This document shows, piece by piece, positions 1 to 7,088 of a stretch of 64,000 nt of DNA. Made by a program: the position numbers and the translations under genes. Numbering within the stretch: position 1 is the stretch's first letter; each line of letters starts with the position of its first letter. Location: assembly GCA_964393185.1 (NCBI GenBank), contig CAYMSO010000003.1, positions 1 through 64,000 on the forward strand, written 5' to 3'. The stretch comes from CAYMSO01 sp964393185. GTDB lineage: Bacteria; Patescibacteriota; Dojkabacteria; J137. Below the pieces are notes generated by a model. The model saw nothing but the letters and a program-made list of their open reading frames with translations. It made no database searches and was not told where the DNA came from.

Positions 1-1280
1 GTACCTTGCCTATATTGATCTTCTAGTTCAGAAATTCTTTCTTCATTATAGTCCATTAGTCTGAAGTATTTGAATATCACGTTTTTTTCTGGATCACCGG
101 GATCATCCTTATGAATTCTATTTGGATCTGTGGTTATGGCCATCACTTGCCTTCGTAAAGTATCCTCATCTGCGAAAATAGTTAAGTCATTCCCCAGTGA
201 TTTACTCATTTTTCTTACACCATCTGTTCCTGGAACTCTGGCAACGCTTGGCTTAATGTAAAGTTCTGGAACTTTTAGAATTTTCCCATATCTATAATTG
301 AAAGACTGTGCAATATCTCTACATATCTCTACATGTTGGGCTTGATCTTCGCCCACAGGCACTATGTCGGGCTCAAAGGCTAGAATATCTGCAGCCATCA
401 AAATTGGGTAATTGAAAAGCCCCATATTTATATTGTCTATGTCGGCGTTTGGATCATTTAATTTATCTTTATACGCATGCATTCTCTTCATCTGAGACAA
501 AGTGACTACATTATTCAAAATCTCTGTAAGTTCAAAAATATCTTTTACGGTCGATTCCACAAAAAAAGTCGTTTTTTCTAAGTCTATTCCTAAAGCAAGG
601 TAGTCTATAAATGTTTCTATAACATTATTTTGAAATACTTTTGGATCATGAACAGTATTTAGAGCATGGTAATCAGCAATAAAATAAAAGCATTCACCTT
701 TGTCCTGAAATTCAATGTGGGATTTTACTGCACCTAGATAATTACCTAAATGTAGGCCTTTAGATGAACTAGGAGTTATTCCAGAAAGCACTCTTAAATC
801 GCCTCGTTTGGCATCATCAATTTCAGTAACATCAATCACTTTAGCATTGGTGATTCTTTTTATATCCTCCACATGCATTTCAAGGCTATACTCATTGGTT
901 CCACAGCCGACTCTTACCTTGTTTTTTTTAAGTACTTTCTCGTCCATGTAAATAGGAATTTCGAGTGTTAGTGGAGAGACCATTCCGGGTGGATATCCAG
1001 TCACTTGTTTTAGCTCTTCTGCAGATGCAAATCTTAGCTTGTTTGTATTTACTGCTTTTCTTAGTTTAGTGTTGTTAATTTTGGTGTCGTCGCGTCTCAA
1101 CAGCGCTATGAATCCGTTGTCTGTAGAAAAAATTAAAGTAGCACAGCCATCAGAGTAATCCAATCCGAAAGCTTTTATATGCTCGTCTACCGAAGGCCCA
1201 ACATCGTTAGGCACTTTGTATAATCTATAGTCTGCACCTGATTTTTGTAAGATATTTTTTATTAATTCGAGTTGTTTCAT
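1..1280 (-). CDS. trpS: Tryptophan--tRNA ligase with N-terminal YbaK-like domain (3' end outside window)
   Basis: The reading frame is open from an ATG at 1280 to the window edge (about 426 codons seen). Residues 1 to about 155 look like a YbaK/ProX aminoacyl-tRNA deacylase domain: a GADYRLY start, then VTGYPPGMVSPL and a final VIDVTE strand. Residue 165 onward is class I TrpRS: SGITPSSSKGLHLGNYLGA holds the HIGH-type motif (H177-N180) and KMSKS lies at 357-361. TrpRS charges tRNA-Trp; YbaK domains hydrolyse mischarged tRNAs. The residue aligned with the YbaK catalytic Lys (Lys46 in E. coli) appears to be Ala in DGCATLIF, so editing may be lost or changed. It is the last visible gene of an operon (9 bp after the acylase-like gene) under a Trp leader-peptide attenuator. 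The fusion is read directly from one uninterrupted frame. Confidence 0.9.
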   Translation of the reverse strand, partial: MKQLELIKNILQKSGADYRLYKVPNDVGPSVDEHIKAFGLDYSDGCATLIFSTDNGFIALLRRDDTKINNTKLRKAVNTNKLRFASAEELKQVTGYPPGMVSPLTLEIPIYMDEKVLKKNKVRVGCGTNEYSLEMHVEDIKRITNAKVIDVTEIDDAKRGDLRVLSGITPSSSKGLHLGNYLGAVKSHIEFQDKGECFYFIADYHALNTVHDPKVFQNNVIETFIDYLALGIDLEKTTFFVESTVKDIFELTEILNNVVTLSQMKRMHAYKDKLNDPNADIDNINMGLFNYPILMAADILAFEPDIVPVGEDQAQHVEICRDIAQSFNYRYGKILKVPELYIKPSVARVPGTDGVRKMSKSLGNDLTIFADEDTLRRQVMAITTDPNRIHKDDPGDPEKNVIFKYFRLMDYNEERISELEDQYRQG

Positions 1281-1289
1281 AATATTTTG

Positions 1290-2024
1290 CTATTCCATTG
1301 CTTTATTATACTTGCTTACTAATATAAATGCTAAGCCATCCGTATAACTATTACCAATAAAAATTGGAAAAAGATCTTTGCTTGAAAGTATTTCTAACTT
1401 TCTTAACTGATTCACACTAAGTTTTCTAAAATTCGTTAACGTACTTAAGTCCATGCCTAATCTTTTTACGGTCGATTTATAAACTCTATGTTCAAACTTG
1501 AAAATATTAACATGTTTTATTTGCTTTTGATTCAAATTTGCCTCCAGATTAAGAATCCTTTTAACTAAAAAAGATCTTGAGTAGTAGCCAAGTGATTCTT
1601 TAGAGATTTCTATAGACATGGATATCTTGGGGTTAATAGATATTAAAGATCCACTTGGCGGCATAATAACTAGATTATGGAAACCTAGTAAGGAACATAC
1701 TTTTACTTGCATCAAATTTGGAAAAGTAGTGGTTATACAACAATCATTTGCTTTTGCATTTGTGTTGTGGAAGTCCAAAATTAGATTGTATGAACCGATT
1801 TTATTTTTGATATCTTTTGCGATTTGCTCCTCTATACTAACCTGCAAACTTGTATTAAAACTTCGATTTAGATCGGTTTCTAAGTATCTTTTTCTTCTTT
1901 TCACTGCAGCATCATGTGCTAGTAAGCTGTAAATATTTTTTGAATATTTACTTCTAAAATAATTTGCTAACTGAATGCCTGTCAGTTCATCGCCGTGAAT
2001 ACCTCCTACTATTAATGTTTTCAT
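1290..2024 (-). CDS. Succinylglutamate desuccinylase/aspartoacylase-like zinc hydrolase
   Basis: A 244-residue protein of the M14-like AstE/AspA family. The N-terminal GGIHGDELTG supplies the usual His-x-x-Glu zinc ligands. LETDLNRSF matches the family DLNR motif and LILDFHNT gives the third zinc-binding His. Family members hydrolyse N-acyl amino acids (N-acetylaspartate, N-succinylglutamate), and the protein is somewhat short compared with about 300 residues. It lies 16 bp after the DUF3182-like gene and 9 bp before trpS, all downstream of the Trp attenuator. That context suggests a substrate linked to tryptophan, for example an N-acyl or peptide form of Trp, but this is inference. No signal peptide is visible, so it is probably cytoplasmic. 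Confidence 0.75.
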   Translation of the reverse strand: MKTLIVGGIHGDELTGIQLANYFRSKYSKNIYSLLAHDAAVKRRKRYLETDLNRSFNTSLQVSIEEQIAKDIKNKIGSYNLILDFHNTNAKANDCCITTTFPNLMQVKVCSLLGFHNLVIMPPSGSLISINPKISMSIEISKESLGYYSRSFLVKRILNLEANLNQKQIKHVNIFKFEHRVYKSTVKRLGMDLSTLTNFRKLSVNQLRKLEILSSKDLFPIFIGNSYTDGLAFILVSKYNKAME

Positions 2025-2040
2025 AAAAGAACTTTAAAAT

Positions 2041-3168
2041 TTAATTTTCAGGCATATGTAAAATACCCACAATCTGTAAATCCTTATGATTTAAGAAAAT
2101 TTTTTCATGTGCAGCTATTGATCTAAGCGATGGATTATATCTTAACTCTGTAGAAACACTTACAGAATTTAGGTGCGGATAGCGCTTTAATGCTTGTAAT
2201 CCAACTATTAGTGCAGGTTCTGAACCACCAATCCTAGTAGTTAAGTCTGTAACACCTCTATAAAATGATCTATTTTTAGAATATCCTTCTACAATATCAA
2301 CACTGAATCTAGTTATGCTTGGATTGTATTGGCTTAAAATATCCAAAGTTTTCTTAGTTACTTTTAAGCATTCCCTTGCATGTTCATCTATATGGGGCAG
2401 TAATACTGTTCTTTCTAAGTCAGAGCGATATAGAACAGCGTCGATACCTCCATATTTGAACTGCTGATTTACTATTAAATCTTTTTGTTTGCCAAAATAT
2501 GTAAAAGTTCCAACTGGTAAGATAATTTGCCCCGCAGTGAAAGTTTGTGGAATAGCTTGTTCAAATTCATCTTCAGATAAAGATGTTTCTATAACAATGC
2601 CATTTTGCTCTAAATCTTCAATACTTCTGACTATTTTTATGAACTCTTTTAAAGAGGTAACTGAAAACTGTCCACGTCCATCGCTTTTTCCCATTAGTTT
2701 TATTCTGGGTACGTGCCCTTGCTTACATAAGTCATTAAATGACAAGATGGCTGAGTCAATGTCAAAAGCTGTATAACCAGGAATAGTCACACTTTCTAAA
2801 AGAGATGCAATTCTTTTAGAAAAATAAGAAGGTACCCTGTCAGTATTATTGAAAGTACGATGCAGCACTGATTTATCTGTATGTGCAAGATTTTCAAAAA
2901 TAGCTCCATAGTAATTTTGAGTTAGCGGATTTAATTTCGTTTTCAATGCCATACTTGAGTCTAGGGCCTGAGAAAGCACATGATATTGAGGTTCGGCTTC
3001 TACACTTCTTCCTCTGTATGGTAAATTAAGTATGTCTGCAATATCATGAGCAACATTGACATTTCTACCTCTCGTATCTCTGGTGCTTCCTTCGGCGCCA
3101 ACATATTGGTCGTATGGTTCCGGAATATTATCTGGTATATCTAATCTTACAGATTTGAAATTATTCAT
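2041..3168 (-). CDS. DUF3182-like protein, probable ATP-grasp fold
   Basis: A 375-residue protein recalling proteobacterial DUF3182 proteins, which are thought to have an ATP-grasp-like fold. Shared landmarks are IPGYTAFDIDSA, the glycine-containing SDGRGQF nucleotide-loop-like motif, the central TYFGKQ...YGGID stretch and C-terminal TTRIGGSEPALIVGL. ATP-grasp enzymes join a carboxylate to an amine or thiol using ATP; no substrate is known for this family. It is the first gene after the attenuator terminator and precedes an aspartoacylase-like hydrolase and TrpRS. Its expression is therefore predicted to rise when charged tRNA-Trp is scarce. The family assignment rests on remembered motif order and needs a profile search. 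Confidence 0.6.
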   Translation of the reverse strand: MNNFKSVRLDIPDNIPEPYDQYVGAEGSTRDTRGRNVNVAHDIADILNLPYRGRSVEAEPQYHVLSQALDSSMALKTKLNPLTQNYYGAIFENLAHTDKSVLHRTFNNTDRVPSYFSKRIASLLESVTIPGYTAFDIDSAILSFNDLCKQGHVPRIKLMGKSDGRGQFSVTSLKEFIKIVRSIEDLEQNGIVIETSLSEDEFEQAIPQTFTAGQIILPVGTFTYFGKQKDLIVNQQFKYGGIDAVLYRSDLERTVLLPHIDEHARECLKVTKKTLDILSQYNPSITRFSVDIVEGYSKNRSFYRGVTDLTTRIGGSEPALIVGLQALKRYPHLNSVSVSTELRYNPSLRSIAAHEKIFLNHKDLQIVGILHMPEN

Positions 3169-3180
3169 ATTAAATTACTT

Positions 3181-3220
3181 AAAAACTAAAAAATCCTCCC
3201 TAATTATTTGTAGGGAGGAT
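3181..3220 (-). terminator. Attenuator (Rho-independent) terminator of the trp leader
   Basis: On the minus strand a perfect 10-bp stem (ATCCTCCCTA, 3220-3211, with TAGGGAGGAT, 3202-3193) with an 8-nt loop is followed by TTTTTAGTTTTT. It lies between the leader peptide stop and the DUF3182-like gene, so it interrupts the operon and only makes sense as a conditional terminator. Confidence 0.88.
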
Positions 3221-3242
3221 AGACTTAAACTAAATAGTAACG

Positions 3243-3301
3243 AACTTTACGTGCAAAGTCTCCTCCAAAGAGAAGTTTGCCACCACGAATTTTGTAAAGT
3301 T
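3243..3301 (-). promoter_or_regulatory. trp leader protector/antiterminator region
   Basis: The minus-strand RNA of the leader peptide folds on itself: AACTTTAC pairs with GTAAAGTT at the base, CGTG with CACG, and CTTCTC with GAGGAG at the top. The GGAGGA at 3266-3261 can instead pair with TCCTCC (3219-3214), the 5' arm of the terminator, because it has the same sequence as the terminator 3' arm. This is the region-1/2/3/4 logic of ribosome-mediated attenuation. The tandem Trp codons sit at 3285-3280, just upstream of the switch sequence. Confidence 0.75.
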
Positions 3302-3315
3302 AATTTATTTTTCAT
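3247..3315 (-). CDS. trpL: Trp leader peptide, 22 residues with WW and W
   Basis: A 22-codon frame begins at an ATG (3315-3313) that overlaps the last codons of trpR (ATGAAAAATAA holds both the start and the trpR stop) and ends at TAA 3247-3249. Trp occurs at residues 11, 12 and 17, extreme for an A/T-rich genome in which TGG is rare. Stalling at the tandem Trp codons would leave GGAGGA (3266-3261) free to pair with the terminator 5' arm and allow read-through. Finishing translation would cover it and let the terminator form. Translation is probably coupled to trpR. The role is inferred from architecture and the peptide itself needs no other function. Confidence 0.82.
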   Translation of the reverse strand: MKNKLTLQNSWWQTSLWRRLCT

Positions 3316-3571
3316 CTTTTCTAAGTACTTTAAATTTGCCAAGTTTTAGTTCTCTTGATCCCCTAGTAACAGTAGCAACACCTATTCCAAGATCCTTCGC
3401 TATTTTGTGCTGCGTTTCGCCGTTTATTAATTTATTAACAATCTCAAGTCTTAAAGGAATCTCTTCCTGCTCTTTAGGCGTAAGTATCCCTTCCAAAAAA
3501 TCTTTCATTAGCTCCTTATCAATTATACCTACAAGTAAATTTACTAATTTATCTAACGGTTTACTTCCCAT
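3305..3571 (-). CDS. trpR: Trp repressor family protein TrpR
   Basis: An 88-residue protein matching the TrpR family: ILTPKEQEEIPLRLEIVNKL followed by the helix-turn-helix KIAKDLGIGVATVTRGSREL, closely parallel to E. coli TrpR (LLTPDERE...ELGAGIATITRGSN). TrpR binds tryptophan as corepressor and represses promoters containing CTAG-cored operators. Such a site lies immediately upstream (3576-3595), so autoregulation is likely. The leader peptide start overlaps the trpR stop, so repressor, attenuator and structural genes appear to form one transcription unit. The protein is shorter than E. coli TrpR (108 residues), mainly at the N-terminus. Confidence 0.92.
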   Translation of the reverse strand: MGSKPLDKLVNLLVGIIDKELMKDFLEGILTPKEQEEIPLRLEIVNKLINGETQHKIAKDLGIGVATVTRGSRELKLGKFKVLRKDEK

Positions 3572-3575
3572 TACT

Positions 3576-3595
3576 CATACTAGCATACTAGTATG
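3576..3595. promoter_or_regulatory. Predicted TrpR operator
   Basis: The 20-mer CATACTAGCATACTAGTATG holds two CTAG cores exactly 8 bp apart (3580-3583, 3588-3591), the same spacing as in the E. coli trp operator (ACTAGTTAACTAGT). It also holds a perfect 12-bp palindrome (3584-3595). It ends 4 bp before the trpR start codon, where a bound repressor would block transcription. Confidence 0.72.
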
Positions 3596-3659
3596 GATTT
3601 GTAAAGAGTATATTTTTGTATGTAAAATACAGTAAAAATGTATATTTAGAAGATTGCAA

Positions 3660-4706
3660 CTACTGTTTATAAACCTTTAGAACAAATCTTAGTCCTGCTC
3701 CACTACCTATTTTGTCTACAATTTTCTTATCCACAAGCCTCTTCAAAATTGTATTAGTATTCTGTCTTGTTACATGCATTTCTCTGGCAATTTCTGCACC
3801 GCTCGCTTGTTTTTTGGCTGCTAGTATATTAATTACTTCTTTCTCTTTAGGAGTAGTTTCTATAATACTATTATTTTTTATATCAATTGTGCCGCCACTT
3901 ATTTTGAATAACTTAGACACAGCTTTGTTCGCAGAGAATAAAAGTACCTGCGTATAAAATTCTAACCATTCTGTAAGATCCTCTGATTCTATAGCCCTTT
4001 CAAGAATATCATAATATCTTTCTCGGAAAAGCAGATAGTATTCTTCTGTAGGAAGTATATTTTTAGGATCAATTTCATGTAGACAGAGAATTATTTTTTC
4101 GTACAATCTCGCTAACCTACCGTTGCCTTCTTCAAAAGGATGGGTTTTTACAATTTTGTAGTGAGAAACTCCAGCTAAAATAATTGGATTGATTGTAAGA
4201 AATTCTGCCTCTAACCATTCGAAGAATTTAGTTATCTCCTTTTCGATATGTATAGGAGCAGTTTTAATAGTAAGATCTAGTTTTTTGTAAATACCGTTTT
4301 CATTAATGATTTTTGGCAGAGCTACCTTATTGGTTCTAAGTTTGCCGGCTAAAGGGTTGGCAGTTCCAATCAATGCAGAGTGAACTTCTTTAAATTTTTT
4401 AAGATTCAGATCTTTTTGAGAAGTAAATAGGTTATTGATATTTCTTCTTTCAATTTTATACTTTTCAGAATCTTCAAGTAATTCCCTAGGTATTTGATTC
4501 CTTTTATTCAAATCTAATAAATCACTGGGCGCTATTTCAGAGTCAATACTAACTGCTGCAATGCAGGCCTTTCTTTCAAGTTGGGTAAACAATTTGTTAA
4601 ACCAAACATTATCCTTTATGGAATAAAGATAGGTATGTAATTTATAGAATTCTGTAATCGTATTTAATGTTTGGTTAGTAATTTCATATTTCACCATATC
4701 TCCCAT
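3660..4706 (-). CDS. Fic-domain protein (AMPylase-like) with C-terminal winged helix
   Basis: A 348-residue Fic family protein. The catalytic loop HPFEEGNGRLAR (residues 189-200) matches HxFx(D/E)GNGRxxR, used to transfer AMP or related groups to protein hydroxyls. An N-terminal helical region contains AAVSIDSEIAP (SxxxE at 53-57), close to the inhibitory motif (S/T)xxxE(G/N) of class II Fic proteins but with Ile in the last position. The C-terminus (about 285-348) is a winged-helix-like DNA-binding domain, an arrangement common in Fic proteins that act on regulatory targets. It is a single gene, divergent from the ATP synthase operon, with no antitoxin-like partner beside it. Confidence 0.88.
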   Translation of the reverse strand: MGDMVKYEITNQTLNTITEFYKLHTYLYSIKDNVWFNKLFTQLERKACIAAVSIDSEIAPSDLLDLNKRNQIPRELLEDSEKYKIERRNINNLFTSQKDLNLKKFKEVHSALIGTANPLAGKLRTNKVALPKIINENGIYKKLDLTIKTAPIHIEKEITKFFEWLEAEFLTINPIILAGVSHYKIVKTHPFEEGNGRLARLYEKIILCLHEIDPKNILPTEEYYLLFRERYYDILERAIESEDLTEWLEFYTQVLLFSANKAVSKLFKISGGTIDIKNNSIIETTPKEKEVINILAAKKQASGAEIAREMHVTRQNTNTILKRLVDKKIVDKIGSGAGLRFVLKVYKQ

Positions 4707-4787
4707 CTAATTTTAAGATTAACTTCTGAATTATAAGTAGAATGGACAACAGTGTCAATAGACGCTATTTACGAATGTCATAAGTTT

Positions 4788-4816
4788 TTGACAAATATAT
4801 TTAATACATTTATAAT
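4788..4816 (+). promoter_or_regulatory. Consensus promoter of the ATP synthase operon
   Basis: A perfect TTGACA (4788-4793) and perfect TATAAT (4811-4816) are separated by 17 bp. Transcription should start near 4823, one base before the GTG at 4824. This excludes the upstream in-frame GTG (4752) and predicts a leaderless mRNA. Confidence 0.9.
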
Positions 4817-4823
4817 CACACTT

Positions 4824-5105
4824 GTGAAGAACAACCAAGAACATAATACAGTAAAAGCAAAGGCAGATTCTAGATTAAGTTACTTAAAACGGGAGACGTA
4901 TAAGCTGATGCTGAAAGTATTTCTTATTGTTAGCATACCCGCAATAATAGGGAGCCTTTTAGGTAATTTTATCGACAAGCAACTTGATATCAAGCCTTAT
5001 GGCTCGTTGGGGACATTGTTTGTATTTTATTTAATAACATGGACAATTGTTCTTATTTACAGTTTAAATTTAAAAAAGCAATTTAAAGAATCTGCTAAAA
5101 AATAG
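4824..5105 (+). CDS. atpI: AtpI/AtpZ-like ATP synthase accessory protein
   Basis: About 93 residues from GTG 4824, chosen because the consensus promoter starts transcription there; the frame is open back to 4752. Two membrane segments (LMLKVFLIVSIPAIIGSLLG and the following FVFYLITWTIVLIYS) flank a GNFIDKQLDIKP loop typical of AtpI/AtpZ proteins. These proteins assist c-ring assembly or Mg/Ca handling at the head of ATP synthase operons. A charged N-terminus and C-terminus (KKQFKESAKK) lie in the cytoplasm. It is 3 bp ahead of atpB. Family assignment is by topology and position more than by strict motif. Confidence 0.7.
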   Translation: MKNNQEHNTVKAKADSRLSYLKRETYKLMLKVFLIVSIPAIIGSLLGNFIDKQLDIKPYGSLGTLFVFYLITWTIVLIYSLNLKKQFKESAKK

Positions 5106-5108
5106 AAT

Positions 5109-5915
5109 ATGGAAATAATAAAAGATTTATTTAGCTTTCTTAGAATAGAAGCTGGCGAAATTAGCATAAAATCACCCAAACTTTTCGAAGCTTTTGGTAT
5201 CCCCTTTACAGGACCTATGATTACTGCATTAACCATTACTTTGTTGCTATTGGTATCTGTGGTTTTTATTTCCCCAAGAATTAAAATTAAAGGGAAACCT
5301 GGTAAACTGCAAACAGCTTTAGAAATGATCTATGTCTGGTTTTTCGACTTGGTAGAAAAAATAGCAAGAAGCCCTAAAACAGCAAGGCAAATTATGCCAA
5401 TTATTATGGCAATTTTTGTTTACATAGCGTTGTCAAATACTATTGCTTTGCTACCAATAATAGGATCCATTACTTACGATGGTAAAGCAATTTTCACAAC
5501 TAGCACCAAAGATTTGAATATTACATTTGGTATTGCTGCAACTGTAGTTTTATGGACACATGTTTTGAGTATATTAAAATACAATCCTATAAATCATATA
5601 TTTAAATTCATAAAACTTAATCAGTTAGTTAAAGGAATCAGAAAGGGACCAGGAGGTATATTTATGGCAGTTATAGAGTTCTTTATCGGATTACTGGATG
5701 TTATTTCTGAATTTGCAAAATCTTTATCTCTATCTCTAAGACTATTTGGCAACATGTTTGCTGGAGAAGTTCTTACAACTTTACTTATGAGCGCCTTTGC
5801 AATTATATTGCCAGCCGGTCTGATATTTTATGGCGTATTTGGAGGTGTGTTGCAGGCTTTAGTTTTTGCAGCTTTGTCTGCATCATATTTTGGAGCGTCA
5901 TTAAGCGACGATTAG
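5109..5915 (+). CDS. atpB: ATP synthase F0 subunit a
   Basis: A 268-residue polytopic membrane protein, the ion half-channel subunit of F1F0. The essential arginine helix is intact: LSLSLRLFGNMFAGEVL, with the Arg that faces the c-ring carboxylate. An N-terminal SPKLFEAFGIPFTGPMI segment and the conserved AKSLSLS are also seen, and length is normal. It lies between atpI and atpE in the usual order. Together with the c subunit described below it is predicted to conduct Na+ rather than H+, though ion choice cannot be read from subunit a alone. Confidence 0.95.
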   Translation: MEIIKDLFSFLRIEAGEISIKSPKLFEAFGIPFTGPMITALTITLLLLVSVVFISPRIKIKGKPGKLQTALEMIYVWFFDLVEKIARSPKTARQIMPIIMAIFVYIALSNTIALLPIIGSITYDGKAIFTTSTKDLNITFGIAATVVLWTHVLSILKYNPINHIFKFIKLNQLVKGIRKGPGGIFMAVIEFFIGLLDVISEFAKSLSLSLRLFGNMFAGEVLTTLLMSAFAIILPAGLIFYGVFGGVLQALVFAALSASYFGASLSDD

Positions 5916-5991
5916 TTTGCTCTTATTTTAACCTGAGGCAATTTATTATAAATGGGGGGCCGATGGTAGATTAATTATTATTTTATACAAA

Positions 5992-6207
5992 ATGACAGAC
6001 GAAGGTCTATATACAATAGCAAGAGCTCTTTGCATTATTGCAATGATGCCTACAGCTATAGCAGAAGCTAATTTGGTAGTAGCAGCTTTTAATGCTATTG
6101 GTAGAAATCCAAAACTTGAGGAAACAATATTTCCAAAAGTTATTATTTCTATCGCCTTGGTTGAATCTACAGCTATTTATGCATTAGTTGCATTCTTTAC
6201 ACTTTAG
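5992..6207 (+). CDS. atpE: ATP synthase F0 subunit c with two-carboxylate Na+-type site
   Basis: A 71-residue hairpin of two membrane helices joined by the polar loop GRNPK. Aligned on the loop Arg (R38 here, R45 in Ilyobacter tartaricus), helix 2 reads E58-S59-T60 with Y63, the Na+ ligand set of Ilyobacter (E65, S66, T67, Y70). The helix 1 position of Ilyobacter Gln32 is E25. Glu at that position is the two-carboxylate arrangement described for Fusobacterium nucleatum. The helix 1 GxGxGxG packing motif is missing (M18, P20, A22, A24), which may alter c-ring size. The 76-bp gap after atpB contains GGGGGG but no frame. Confidence 0.93.
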   Translation: MTDEGLYTIARALCIIAMMPTAIAEANLVVAAFNAIGRNPKLEETIFPKVIISIALVESTAIYALVAFFTL

Positions 6208-6293
6208 TAGAATATTATTCGTTCCCGAATTTAAAAACTTCGGGAATGGAAAATAAATTATTTAAGTTAAAAATAATAAGTTACTAAATTACT

Positions 6294-6806
6294 ATGGATT
6301 TTCAAGCAATATTCGATAGCCTTGGATTTGATCCCAAAATGGCTTTGTTCAGCTCAATTAACTTTTTGATATTCTTCTTAGTTCTAAATAAATTTGTATT
6401 TGGAAAAATAGGACAGGCGGTATACAACCGACAGCAAATTGTAGAAAAAAGCTTGAAAGATGCAGCAACAATAGAAAAAGAACTTGCCGAAGTACAGGAA
6501 TCCAAAGAAAAAATTCTTAAGGATGCAAGTATAGAAGCGAACGAAATTATTAAAAAACATCAGGAAACTGGAAACGAGATAATAACAAAAGCTAAAGAAA
6601 AGGCAATAACAGAAGCAGAAGAAATAAGAGGGGCAGAATTACAAAAAATAGAGGCAGAAAAGCAAACAATGCTTAGAGACTTAAAAGATAAGACAGCGGA
6701 CCTAACAATCAAAGCTGCAAACAAAGTTATATCCGGCAAAATTGATGCAAAGGAAGACAAAAAGATGATTTTGGAATACTTAAACACATTAAAAATAGAA
6801 GAATAA
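6294..6806 (+). CDS. atpF: ATP synthase F0 subunit b
   Basis: A 170-residue protein with one N-terminal membrane helix (INFLIFFLVLNKFVFGKI) and a long charged coiled coil rich in Glu, Lys and Ala (residues about 45-160), as in the peripheral-stalk b subunit. Length is normal. The C-terminus ends 1 bp before the delta gene. Because the neighbouring delta subunit lacks its N-terminal domain, the top of this stalk must contact F1 in a different way from E. coli. Confidence 0.92.
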   Translation: MDFQAIFDSLGFDPKMALFSSINFLIFFLVLNKFVFGKIGQAVYNRQQIVEKSLKDAATIEKELAEVQESKEKILKDASIEANEIIKKHQETGNEIITKAKEKAITEAEEIRGAELQKIEAEKQTMLRDLKDKTADLTIKAANKVISGKIDAKEDKKMILEYLNTLKIEE

Positions 6807-6807
6807 A

Positions 6808-7071
6808 ATGAAAGTAAAAGTTGTATACAAAAATTTTAAAAAGCCAATTAAAGCTTTAGATCCTAAAACCATACATGTGACTGTAGCTAAAGAATTAGAT
6901 CAAGAAGTTTTGACCAAAATAAAAGAAAAATTTGGAGAGGACTGTGACATAAAGGTCAAAGTGGATCCAGCTGTTTTGGGTGGAATTGCTATCCGTAAAG
7001 GAGATAAGCTTTTTGATGGAACTATTAAAAGCCAGCTTAGGGAATTAGAACTAAATCTAAAAAATAATTAA
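6808..7071 (+). CDS. atpH: Truncated ATP synthase delta subunit (C-terminal domain only)
   Basis: Only 87 residues, against about 175-180 for a full delta/OSCP. The sequence corresponds to the C-terminal half: a beta-alpha-beta unit followed by DPAVLGGIAIRKGDKLFDGTIKSQLREL, the family signature. The N-terminal six-helix bundle that binds the alpha-subunit N-termini is absent. No remnant is found upstream, since atpF ends 1 bp before this start, so this is a gene-length reduction and not a frameshift. It sits in the correct operon position between atpF and atpA. How the peripheral stalk holds F1 without the helical domain is unknown. Confidence 0.88.
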   Translation: MKVKVVYKNFKKPIKALDPKTIHVTVAKELDQEVLTKIKEKFGEDCDIKVKVDPAVLGGIAIRKGDKLFDGTIKSQLRELELNLKNN

Positions 7072-7088
7072 ATAATTAAATTCTGATT

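Noticed and set aside
1618..1932. Plus-strand frames opposite large genes
   Set aside because: They lie antisense to recognisable proteins, have poor composition and no start signals; treated as shadows.
3223..3310. T-box riboswitch
   Set aside because: No conserved AGGGTGGNACC motif or specifier loop was found; the Trp-rich frame and switch pairing explain the region better.
4752..4823. Upstream GTG start of the AtpI-like gene
   Set aside because: A consensus promoter inside this stretch starts transcription after it.
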